From NCBI GenBank assembly GCA_009801015.1, contig VHZZ01019836.1:1-26131 (forward strand): a DNA stretch of 26,131 nt. The letters run 5' to 3'. Each line of letters starts with the position of its first letter. Within the stretch, counting starts at the first letter, position 1. Below are positions 10,001 through 22,000 of the stretch, piece after piece. The notes under the pieces are model-generated. The model was not told the origin of the DNA and made no database searches. It saw nothing but the letters and a program-made list of their open reading frames with translations. The stretch comes from Silene noctiflora (taxonomy: Eukaryota; Streptophyta; Magnoliopsida; Caryophyllales; Caryophyllaceae). The position numbers and the translations under genes are program-made.

Positions 10001-13000
10001 GCAAAAGATTGCCCGAAGAAAAAATGATATTCGCTTATACGCTGATGAACTTGGGAAGGGCTTAATGGGAGAATTAGACTATAGATTGGAAGCTGAAAAT
10101 GCTTTACGATTCTTGGTATGGTTTGATCCTTTTCTTTTTATGTTCCTTCTTTTTCGAGAGTACTTGGATACAGTTGGACAACTTCTATTTGTTAATGTCT
10201 GCGCTTTTAATGCAGTTAAGTTCATAGGTTGGTTCTCTCTTTGCTAGTAAAGCATACAAAAGTTCTTGCCATCTTATTTTCCAGTCAAAAACCGTCAAAA
10301 TAACACTAAAATAGAGAGTTGGAGAAGAAAACTAAAGTTCGTTATTAAACTATTTGTGACACACTGGAATAGAGAGTTGGAGTAGAAAACTAAAGTTCAT
10401 TATTAAACTATTTGTGATTGTCATAAGAAGAGGCTTCTTTATAAAGCTATCTTATTTCTTAATTTTTTACTTCCATTCTCTGAATCATTCACTAGAATAC
10501 TGAATTGTACCCATTTCATTAAATCCATATACCCTCATGTTTTCATCCTACCCCACCACCATACCCAGGACCCTCACCACCAGCCCTACCACCCTCCCTA
10601 CGAGACTCATCATCCCACTCCACCACCCTCCCTACGAGACTCATCATCCCACTCCACCACCCTCCGCTATCATCACCTCCTCGCTCCATCACTACCACCC
10701 AACCACACAACATTTTGGCTTACGCTGCATACCAGGTCGATACTTCTCCACCACCCCTTAGGAACCTCCATTTCGACCATGACAACCCTCCTCCAATCCC
10801 GAAACAACCACCCATCTAGAGTGTTCGAGGGTTGGCGGTTTGGGGGAGGGGGGTTTTGTGGGTGAGGATGTTTTTGGTTGGGCGAGGGAGGTTTAGGGAT
10901 GTCATTGGGGTGGGGCAGGAGTGGAGGTAGGCTCCCTCGCACCTGTACCCACCAAGCAAAAGTCATACCAGTACGGCAGTACTTGCCCTACCACCCATGG
11001 CAGGTACAAGTTTCCAAAACCGTACTGCCCAACGGGTGAAAATCTAAATTCGTACTCGCCCCATTTAACCACTAACCTGTTATACCATAATTGTATTTGA
11101 TAATTTTTTCAATAAAATATAGCTTAATCTAATGAATTTCCAAATGTTTTTGATTTTATCTTTATAATATATGATGTTCAACAATAACTTAATAGAAAAA
11201 TAAAATAGTCATTATAACAATTTTTTAAATAATTGGTGGGTAGATGGGTATGAAGTGGGTATGATGCAAAATCCACCCCTGCCCACGACCCATGACGGGT
11301 ACAATTTTTGTACCCGTAATTGCCCCACCACCCACCGCAACATTACCCGTACCCGCTCCAACTAGTGCGGATGCCGTTGCGGTACCCACTTATACCTGCC
11401 CCACTACATCCCTATGAGGTTAGTGGCTGGGGTAGGGTGATATTGGATGTTAGTGGCAAGGGTGGTACTGGTGGCTGTGGTAGGTGGTGGTGGTGATGGT
11501 GTAGACCATGGATGGTATGTGATGAAGCTTTAAATATAATTCAGTCATAAGGATATATGGCGTCGACGTCGGGATGATCGGAACTCTAAGGATGATTAGG
11601 ATTGGGTTTCCAACTTTATTTAGTCTAGTTAAATTCAGATTTTGATGGTTTTGAAAGTAATTAAACTATTCAAAACAACCAAAAGATCAAACAAGTGACG
11701 AATATTTAAACCAAGGCAAACAAGGGAAACGAGAAACTGAATCAACTAATTAGAAAGTTAAAGGGTTTAGTAGGGTTGTCATGTTATGAAGTCTAGGTCT
11801 CGGAAAAGGGAATTAATTATTAAATAGGCCAGTTAGGTAATTATCCTCAATTAAGGGATCAATAATTTATGGTCATTCAAACTACCAACTAGAGTACCAA
11901 TTAATTCATTTATACCCTTTCATTTTATTAACTTTAACAAGACGAGTCAGACAATTAAAATGAATTTAACCCCAGATTTCTTTCCCCGGCGTAATTGAGC
12001 TCAGTAATCGTCTTTACTCCCTCAATAACCAAATCAATAGGCCTCAAATTTCTTAAGTTGATAGATTATCAAAGACATTACAGGACTATTTCATGCAACT
12101 AGTGTTACAAGACTAATAGTTTAGTGATAATCAAACCTAATAGCTAGCAATTAATCAAGTTCTTAGATCGCAAGGGAAAAAGTTAATGGAGAGTTGAAGG
12201 AGGCCACGAAGCAGAAAAAGTATGAAGTTCAAGGGTACTCCATAGAATATGATAAAGGTAGGGGTACAACATAGAAAACCCGGGGTATAACATAGAATTT
12301 CCATGTAAATAAATAAGATCTTGAAATACATGATAAGAGAGAACCCTCTCACTTAGAATGAGTAGAGCAAAATGTCATCCATTCGTCTTCAAAAGAAGAC
12401 CAACCCTCAAAAGAACACCAACCCAGGTAAGAAAATGTCTAGAGTGCCCTCAATTAAAATAAAACTAAAGGTTCAAAATTTCGGTTCTTCAATCATGGAA
12501 ATAAGCAAGACTTGAACCTGCTGACTTGTGGGCTCAAGGGTATCTTTCCTAGTATCCCAATATCGCTGACTTTCATGTAGCCCACAAAACAAGACCATTC
12601 GAAAGATCACCGTAACTGTATTTTACTGCATTTGAGGCGATATTGGCCGCGAGAGATTAGACTGCAACATATGATATCACCACCGTGATTGTAATCAAGA
12701 TTTAATGTTTCATTGAATATAACAAATTTTTTGTTTGCAAATATTATGTTGCCTAGGTAAGTTTTCAAGGGTTTGCATCATGATAAAAATTGCCATCTTC
12801 TATGGTATATCTCCTTTTTACTATTCATATGATTTCAGGAGGCTCATTCGTCTTTCCCATTTATCCATGTTCCGAAAGTTTTTCGGCACCTCACAAGAAA
12901 AAGAATATTGACTATGGATTGGGTGATTGGCGAAAATCCAAATGACTTACTCTTGGTCTCAACTGGAGCTACATATGATGGTTATGCCGAGAGACAAAAG

Positions 13001-16000
13001 TTTGAAGCAAAACAACGTCTTCTTGATTTGGTGTGTTACTTTTGCTCTCAACACTTTGATTTACAAATATTTTATGTACAGTCAAATCATGATACCATTA
13101 TCCCCATTGGTGAGGATGTCTGCTGGAGTGATATACGGAGGAACCTCTTTTGTGAAATAATCTTAGCGCAAACTGCAAATGGCATGACGAGCTAATTTTC
13201 TATTTGGTCCATCTGTCTAGGTAAGCAAAGGAGTAGAAGCATCGCTTATCCAACTTCTTGAAACAGGATTCCTGCATGCCGATCCACACCCTGGGAACTT
13301 GCGTTACACAACTTCCGGACAGATAGGGTGCTCTTGATATTTATGAATATTATTTCATTATGATTTTAAGTTGGTTCAAGTTTTTTGATCATCTATAGTG
13401 TCTTGACACGTTTCTATGATCTCTTTCTGTCTGCCATGCCAGATTCTTAGACTTTGGTTTGATGTGCCAAATGGAAAGGAAACATCAGTTGGCAATGCTT
13501 GCATCCATAATACATATAGTAAATGGAGACTGGGCTTCTCTTGTCCAGGCTCTTTCTGAAATGGATGTTGTCGTACCTGGGACTAATACTCGTCTTGTGA
13601 CAATGGTACTGGGACTGCTTTCCTCCTTCATCTTAATTTCATGACAATCACAGTCTATTGCATCTTTTTTTATTAATTCGTATTTGAGAAGATAAATGTG
13701 TGTTTGGTACTGTGGTAGGTATATTTGACTTGTAAGTACTCCGTACATGATTTGATGAATATCTAACTTTTTTTTGGATGGTCATTTCATTGAGCGGTCA
13801 ATGAAAATTTGCTGTCTCGTCCATGTGTTCCCTCTATCCTTGCTATGTAGCCATAGCTATGGAAGTTCCGTCATTGATGTCAAATTAATTACTGTAGGCA
13901 ATGTCACTTTGAAATCCAAGTTTTACTTCGACCAAGTATGGGCCAGACGAGCCTATGTTTCTGTAAAGGAGAGTGCACTCTAAACCTGACACTTTTTGTC
14001 TGATTTTTTTAAGGAATTACCTTTCAGATTTGTTAGCCTCTCGGAACATTTGATTTCTGAACAGTTTGTCAACGTAGACTTTTTACATCGTCTGCGACAG
14101 ATAGGCGTTGCTTGGATTATAGAGTCTTGAGCATTCTGAAGTCTTATTCTGAAAAAGGGCAAGGCACACCGAGGAGACGGGGGCATGTCACATGAAGCGA
14201 AGGCTTGCGTCTCATTCGCATGAGGCGCTCCTTTGCAAACTATTTTTTTCCAAAATAAATTATTATACAACAATGCCTTTTTCGGAATTTTAAGAGGGGT
14301 AACATGTAAGATATGGGTATTGAATTACTGGCAAAGGGAAGGGTGACGTATAAAAATTAGAAGAAAGAATTGCGAAATTCGGATGTAAGTGAACATTCCT
14401 CATTGCGGTTTTTGCAAAGGTGGCACCCAAGCTGACCGTGGCGTTCTTACAAATGCTTGAAGACGCTCTTTTTAAGCATGGTTGAAGCCATTTGGCTTCT
14501 TATCTAAACTTTAAACCTTGATGATATGCTGGTAGTTAAGATAATGGTAGAAAACCAAAGAATAAGTCTCTAGAACACGAGTCATTACTACTTGTAGTGT
14601 TACTTATGGGTAACCAATTCTTATGTTTCTAAGACTCAGTTCAAAGGGTCGGACATGGGTTTGTAACCATGTGTAAAACTTGGCTCTTTATGCAAAATTG
14701 TCAATTTTTTGGTCTAAGATGGAGTATCTAAATGTCATACCGATGTCCAAGTGTCAAGTGTCAAGTGTCGAATATGGGTCCGCAAACTCCTATGAAAAGT
14801 CAAAGTAACATAGTCTGTATCTTCTCCGACCATCTATGTTTTTGTGACTTGGGTACGAGTGTGTCGGACGCGGGTATATATCCAAGTGTTGAACTAGGCC
14901 TAACTATTCTTTTTACACACCGGAACTTTGTTCTAAGATGAGGATACGGGTGCAGGGACACATCTTTAAAGCAAAAATACACTTCTAAACTTGAAATATT
15001 TCAAAAAAACCTCAAGTATAATGGAAAGAAGTCTGACATATACAACTTTAAATCAGTAGATATAATATTAAATGCTTTATGAACTCTCTTCCTCTACTTT
15101 TGTGGTGTGAGACTCACTGGTGTAGCTCTCCTAAGAGAAGTGTAGACTAATAAGTATCGCATAGAGAGTCCATACCCATATCCATGTCGTGTCGTTGACA
15201 CAGGTATGGTCCTAAAAGTGAGAAGTCGAAGTAACATAGCTGACCATTCCTGTTTTCCTCATAGGTATCTCTTAATGCTGATAATATTTTTTCATCTACT
15301 ACGCAGTTTTACCATCATATACGTCTAATGTTGTGCTTATTTGACAGGAACTGGAAAATTCTTTGGGAGAGGTAGAATTTAATGATGGAATTCCAGATGT
15401 CAAGTTCAGTAAGGTCTATTATGATCACTCGTCGTCACCTTGATCTTTTATTTACCATAAATTTTATTGTAAGAGTTGAGATAGGTTAATAAATATGTTG
15501 GAATGTTGAAGACTAAATGATGAAATCTCGCCGTTGAGCGGAAAATTTGTTCACCAAGACAGTTATTTTTAAGAATATAGGGTGTAATTACTAATTAATG
15601 TCATACTTGCATGTCTCGCTATTCCATGTCATGAGATGACCCATTTCTTTAGTCCTGGTGTCTTAGTGATTGGAAACAAGATCTGACTCCTCAACTTTCT
15701 ATGTCTCTTATATGGAGGGCATTATATTTGTATATCCCAAAATTCTCGGATAAAAGATTAAAAAAGAACATCATCCAGCGAGGATTCCTGCATTTGTTTG
15801 CACTTTAGGATATTATTTGTTCCTCTTCTGATTTCGAACATGCGAGTAACGAATTCTGCCCAATCCTCTAAGAAGTTTGACTGTCTGCTTCAGACTTGTT
15901 GAAGCTTCATGACGAGTTATTTAGGCATTTTCCATGTCTCCCATGGAAGTGAGAAAAAGGATCACATGGTTAGTTGCGTCGAGTTTGTAGATCTGAAATA

Positions 16001-19000
16001 GACGGGGATTTTGGAAGGGCACATAAGAGCGAAGTGGAGAAATGATTGTGCTGTTTTCCTTTAAAGCCTGATGTTTTATGGCATCATATCATAGGAGCAG
16101 GTATAAATTCCACTGTAATGGTTGGGACAGTCTTGGGGCATAAGTTTTAGATACCCTCAGAAGTTTGTGGCTTAAATTTCATTGCTTTCCTTTCTCTTGT
16201 TAGATATGAGATAGGAGATAGTGTAAGGATAATATTCTGGAAGGTTCACACACGATATAGATGGCACTAGAGTGTGGGCACCATTCCTAATACATACAGT
16301 AACTTTTGGTTCAATGTACCTTTCACCTAGTTTTGGAGTATAACATTGATCTATCCTTATGGATTAATAATTCTTTCAAGGACATTTTGCTCCTCCCGGC
16401 TCCCGCTATTCTCTCGTATCGCTTGAAATTATTTTCCCTTCTGAGGACGTCTGATCAGGACACTATTCTCTCTTATCGCTTGAAATTATTTTCCCTTCTG
16501 AGGACGTCTGATCAGGACAACTTGTTCGGACCTTTTTCAATGAGGCTTCATAACTCATAAATGTGGTTGCTTCGATATGTTTTGTATGTTATGTATTCGC
16601 TTCTGAACTTCAAAAATATTAAAAGTAGCAAGTTTCTAAATTGTGGCCTCATTATTTTCATCTGTTGTTTCTCACTCCTGTTTTCTATGTATGGATGAAG
16701 GTCCTTGGAAAAATCTTGTCTGTGGCCCTGAAGTATCATTTTCGCATGCCTCCATACTACACACTCCTGCTGCGTTCTCTGGCTTCTCTGGAAGGTATAA
16801 TATAACCAACTATCGTCCAACGTCATGTGGTAGATTTTGATGTACCTAGTTCCACAACGCTGTCTTTTTGTTCAGTGGTGCTATAACATTGCTATAGTTA
16901 TCGCCCTTGTACTTTTAAACAAGCTTACTGCTGGCTCATATGCTCTCTGTGTTTTATTATAATCTGCATTGCTGTTCTGAACTCCAGTGTCAGGGTGGCT
17001 TCATGGGATTATCGTAATTTTTTTCTCGTTAAGGTTAAGCACATAATTCTTGAATCTGAAAAGATGTACAATATTCGAAGTGGTGCAATTATCTGTCCGA
17101 GGTCGGTTAGGGACCTATAATGGGTGAGTTATAGCTTAGTGGTATATTGGTTTTTAAAGTATCTTATCATGTTAATGAAGATGATCTAGGACCCAAAAAT
17201 AATTATGTTTTTAGTTGATTATTCATTGAAAATGACTTGTGCATATTTAGTAGTGTTATTGAGACACAGACCTTATTAGTAGTTGCTGAAATTTTTTATA
17301 CAGAACCATTAAAGGCAGTAGGAATCTTGTGGAAGTCTTTGGAAATGGAGGAGTAGGTCGATTCCGAACCCAGGAGTCCAATCATATTGGCTTGTTCAAT
17401 CGAATACCAAGGAAAAGGACCCCTAATGAGGAAGCTAACAAAAAAAATACAAAGTTAATAGAGTGGCAATGGCCCTAGAATGTAAGAGCTATAGAATTGC
17501 CACTTCAAGAAAGCCTAGGTAGTTAAAGGGCCAATGGAAAATTTGACATCTTTCAATTCAATATGAGCCCAAATTCTTTTTAAACTTTGAATTACTCAAC
17601 CTGTTTCTTTTGATAAAGTTTTGGGATTGGATGCAAGGAACAAATTTTTGCTTATTTTGGTATTCTCAAAAGGCAAGATATCTCTAGTTCTTGAAATGTT
17701 TTCATAATAGAGGAGCTAATGTATTGTAGATTTGGGGAATTTACCCATTATTCACTCGAAGATGGTTAGTATAATATGGAGCCAATGGAAATCATCTATG
17801 TCCCTGAAGGATGCTTCACAGATCAAGCCTAGAATGGATGCTCACTTTCCTTCATTAATGTATCAAACCAAAATAGCAGTGACTATCATTTCATTGTGTT
17901 CTTCCCACTATTCAAAATATGTGAAGAGGATTTTAAAAATGGGAAGAAGATGAAGAAATGCACGTAGTACTATGTAATTAAGTTATAATTTGGGTGAAAC
18001 TCTATAAGATGCTTTATTAATTGTTAAATCTAAGCCTAGTCTAGTCACGTGTTCTTTTCGCGCCTCTTTATAACTGCACAGGTTATAATTTTATTAGGTT
18101 TGCATGTATTTTGAGCATATAAATTAAATAAAACTGTGATCGTCATAGTCTCAAGTGGCACCGCTGAGTTTTGATATATTGCCAATGGTACCTAATTTTT
18201 AAACTTCCCATCCATGGTACTCTTGAGCTTTGGTTAAGTGCCCAACATGTCGTTGTTGACGACCCTTTACTTGTCGTAATGTCATACAATTTGAATCTTA
18301 TTGTAAAATTAAGATACTTATCAAACACTTCAATTCTTTTTTGTTTTTGTGAAATACTCCGTAATACTTGAAAGAATATTGTTTTTGGAATCAATCTAAT
18401 TATTCCAAAACTAATTTCTCAAAATTGTGTCCACTTAGGATTGAAAAATACTAAACTTAAGAGATGGGGCGGACACACCATTGGTAACGTTGTATCTAGT
18501 GTAATACCACAAGAAAAAAACCATTCCAATATAGACACAACATTGGGAATGGCTGGTCTTCTTTACTCCTAATAGTGTGCCTAACGCTATTTTTTCCTTT
18601 TTCAATTCTTGCGATTGGATTTAGACGGTGTCACGTGTCTTAGATAAGGTTTACCCAATCCTACGTGGACACCAATTTGACAACTAAGTTTGAATCCGAA
18701 CTAAGTCAATTTTTATTTATTTTTATTTTTTTGTCAATATTTCGGAAAAAGATTGAAGACTTAAATCTAGCACATTCCAAAATTAAATAAAATTATAAAC
18801 AGGCTTTTAAAATATAAATAATATTTACGAAAAAAATAACGAAATCATCAAAATGTATACCTTATCCTATTTGATAAGATGAAAAATTATGATTAATATA
18901 AGAGTGCCAAAAAAGTTGTAAAGTATTTCCTTTAGCTTTTATAAATTGTAAAAAAAGAATGTATAAAGAAGGTTCTTTTTTTTTTTTTTTTAAAAGTATA

Positions 19001-22000
19001 TACTATTCAGTATAAACTAGTTAAAGTGTTTTTAAAAATTGATAAAAAAAATAATTTGAAGTTTGTTCAAGTTCTATAGTTTTGAAAATTTATAGATGGG
19101 AAGTTTCTTCAAATAGGCACCAAGTCCAAAGCTCAAGGACACTATATAGAAAGTTAAGTAAGGCACCATTAGCAAAATGTCATTCCTCGAGTATCCTGAG
19201 AATTTCCCTAATCTTAAGTATTAATTTATGGTTGTTGTGGTTGTGGTTGTTGTGGTTGTGGTTGTGGTGGTATGGGTAGGCGTAGGGGTAGGGGTAGGGG
19301 AATTGGTATTGGTATTGAAGTGATGTGTATGTGCATTGAAGTTGTGTTTTTGTGCTAGTGCTTGAATTGGAGAATGTCCTGCGCAGGGGATATGCTTTCA
19401 ATTTCTTGCTCTCTTCTTTTCTAGTGTTATTCCTTATTGTGTTAAAGGATGCATTTAATGTGGTACCTTCACTACCTTGCTAATGTATGTAGTCTTTATG
19501 GTTGTCTCAGGTCTAGCAGTTGCTGCAGATGAAAATTTTAGGACTTTTGAAGCTGCTTACCCATATGTTGTGCGTAAATTGCTTACAGATAATTCTGACG
19601 CATCACAGAAACTTCTGCATTCGGTAAGTGCAATTACTGAAATATATAGTTTGCTCACATGGATAAAATTTTGATGCCAGGGTAAGTGGGGGTGTCAGTA
19701 ATTTCTTGGTTCATGGTGGAGGATAATTGGATTTGAATTTCAAGTGTGCGTTTTTTTTTTATTTACTAATGGATTTCCAGCGTATTTACTATATTGGTGG
19801 GAGAAAAACTTAGTGCTTTTGTTATTATATGCACATTCGATCTTCTCTTGTATGCTTATGTTGGGATAACTGTTATAGGGTTAATGGAATTGGAAACAGA
19901 GAACAAAAAGAATAAAATGCTGGCGGTGAACAGAAGATAAGGAGTGATGAAGGGAGGATCAGGGAGTTGTTGGGTGTTGTTACTCCCATACATATGAGAA
20001 TAATGCATAACTCAGGGTAATTTTTACCACCCCTTTATGGGATAATTATTTGCCTATCTTCATCCTCTTTCTCTACCCACTACCACCACCCCTATTTTCC
20101 GTTGTACCCATTACTTGTCAATCAATAACTTTCAATCCAAGCAAGCCCTTAAAGCTAATAAAGTGGGTAGATGTCAATCTCTATCTAGACGTAAAAAGTT
20201 CTGTGAGACTCTTGCAAGATGACCGAATTGTGAATACTGAATACTTGAGTAATGATTATGTTTTTGCTAACTTATTTAAAATCCATTGCCTGGGGTTCAT
20301 TTTCTAAGCCACAACTAACTGCTTGGATACAACATGAAATAGGATAGCCTGTTAAGTCCCAACAAAAATTGTCTGAAAAATGAATTGGGGCTGGCTAACA
20401 TTAACATTTATGAGGAAGCATGCAACGATTCCATATTACCAAGAAATAAGTAGGTATACTGAACCAAGCACCTCTACCAAATTGTATCTCACCATTAAAC
20501 AAGCAACAATGAGTTACAAACATCAAAATGCTGTTCCATTCTTTAACCAAACAAATGACTAGTTGGACAAACAGTGCAACCTAGCAACATCAAGTCCTCA
20601 TAAAGATGCCATAAGGTGATGGATACCGCCAAAACCTATGTAAAAAAACCCTTTTTAATCATACCTTGATTATGTACCATGATACAGGATTTGAACAGTA
20701 TCATACTAGCATCCATTAGACATTGACATTTGACACTTGATGACGACAAAAAATATCGAACTGTGTGTTCCTTGAGACATGACAACCTGCCAACTTTAAT
20801 TTCTCCAAAAATATGTGCAGATACGGTATGGTCACATTTTATTTGAAATATTTTTATATACATTTACGAAAAGTTGTAACTATTGTATGTTTGTTTAAAT
20901 TTTGGCTAAATTTGACATTGTTTATTATCGTAGTCAAATGAAGAGAAGGGATTAGGGGCACCCCATGAAAATGTAAAGGCTATTTTTACATAACAAATGC
21001 TCCCTCCTATTTCATTTATCTCCCCTTTCCTTTTCCATCCAATTCCAGTTTTGTTCCCTCTTTACTTTTTTGGACAACTTTGTGTGGTAAAAAATCATCT
21101 ACATGTGGGGTCATGTGTTTTGTGTGGTCCAAATTGATTCCCTTAATTCTTGAGCCAAAAAGAAGAGGGAACAACAAATGAAATAGGAGAGAGTATAATT
21201 TTATTTATTTTGGCCTAATAATTGGACAAGATACACACAAAATTTTTTGTTTCCGGTGCCGGATCCACTTACATGGGTCCACCACTGTCTAAATGCGATA
21301 GAGGGAGTTTTATGGATGGTGTGAGAATCAAAACGTGTTGTTCAATATTTATCTAGTGGATATCCATCTATTTTATGAAACAACAAGCGGACTGCTGCTG
21401 TTGCTTTTTCAAGTGAATTTATTGTGTTCCGCTGATTTGTGCCTCCCTTTCTTTTGTCTACACTATGAAGGCCATTTATAAAAGTTTCTGGAACAACTGA
21501 TGTTTTCTGCAGGTTCTTTTAGATAGAAGACGGGAGTTTCAATGGAAAAGGCTTGCTTTGTTCTTAAGAGTAGGTGCTGCAAGGTACGATTTGGTTTCTT
21601 ACAGATACTGTTATTTAAATAAGTTTTTTTAATAAAAAAAATATTATTTAGCTACAAATTTGAGTACACTAGCTCCAGTAATCAGCGGAAAATGCAGAGC
21701 ATGAGTCACATTTGAAGTATTAATAATAATCACTGAAAGCTTATAACTAATAAGCATCGACGGAACCTATGCTAGAACTAGTTATTGTTATAAAATTTTG
21801 AAATCACACTTTTGACAGTTGAGTACATTTTCCTGATAATTCATATGGCAAACGAGAAGAGAGATGTAGGAGTGATGACAAGTAACTTTTCTTGAGGTGA
21901 TTCAGTATTTTGGGAAAACACTATGTCGAGTTTTTAAAAAAGGCCACAACATTTCAAGCTTCGTCATTCTGGGTAAACAAATTTTCAATTTGGCTACTGT

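Larger units (their letters stand above)
10116..12838 (+). other. Intron 7 (repeat-rich)
   Basis: GT-AG, 2,723 bp, phase 0. It holds a 50-bp direct duplication (10310/10368), a C/A-rich block (10540-10760) with a 34-bp tandem repeat, a hAT-like element (10894-11413) and a G/T-rich block (11420-11515). From 11520 to 12838 the sequence is AT-rich and without recognisable genes or clear repeats; it may be degraded repeat sequence. Confidence 0.75.
13606..15347 (+). other. Intron 10
   Basis: GT-AG, 1,742 bp, phase 0. 13606-14600 holds no recognisable gene. Two members of the CTATGTTACTCCGAC family lie at about 14621-14813 and 14834-15239. Confidence 0.8.

Noticed and set aside
10537-10966. Pro/Thr-rich and Pro/His-rich open frames on both strands
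   Set aside because: They are by-products of the C-rich low-complexity block and tandem repeat, inside intron 7.
12480-12600. B-box-like string on the minus strand suggesting a tRNA or SINE
   Set aside because: AGCAGGTTCAAGTCTTG resembles a B box, but no cloverleaf, convincing A box, tail or target duplication is seen.
14150-14240. GC-rich AAGCGAAGGC/GAGGCGC-like segment as a possible MITE
   Set aside because: Resembles fragments common in plant repeats, but I could not find ends, arms or a target duplication.
16548-16826. Minus-strand open frame over exon 12
   Set aside because: Antisense shadow of a secure exon, with no family resemblance.
17300-17950. Possible retroelement or gene remnant in intron 12
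   Set aside because: Short open frames only, with no motif, terminal repeats or splice structure.
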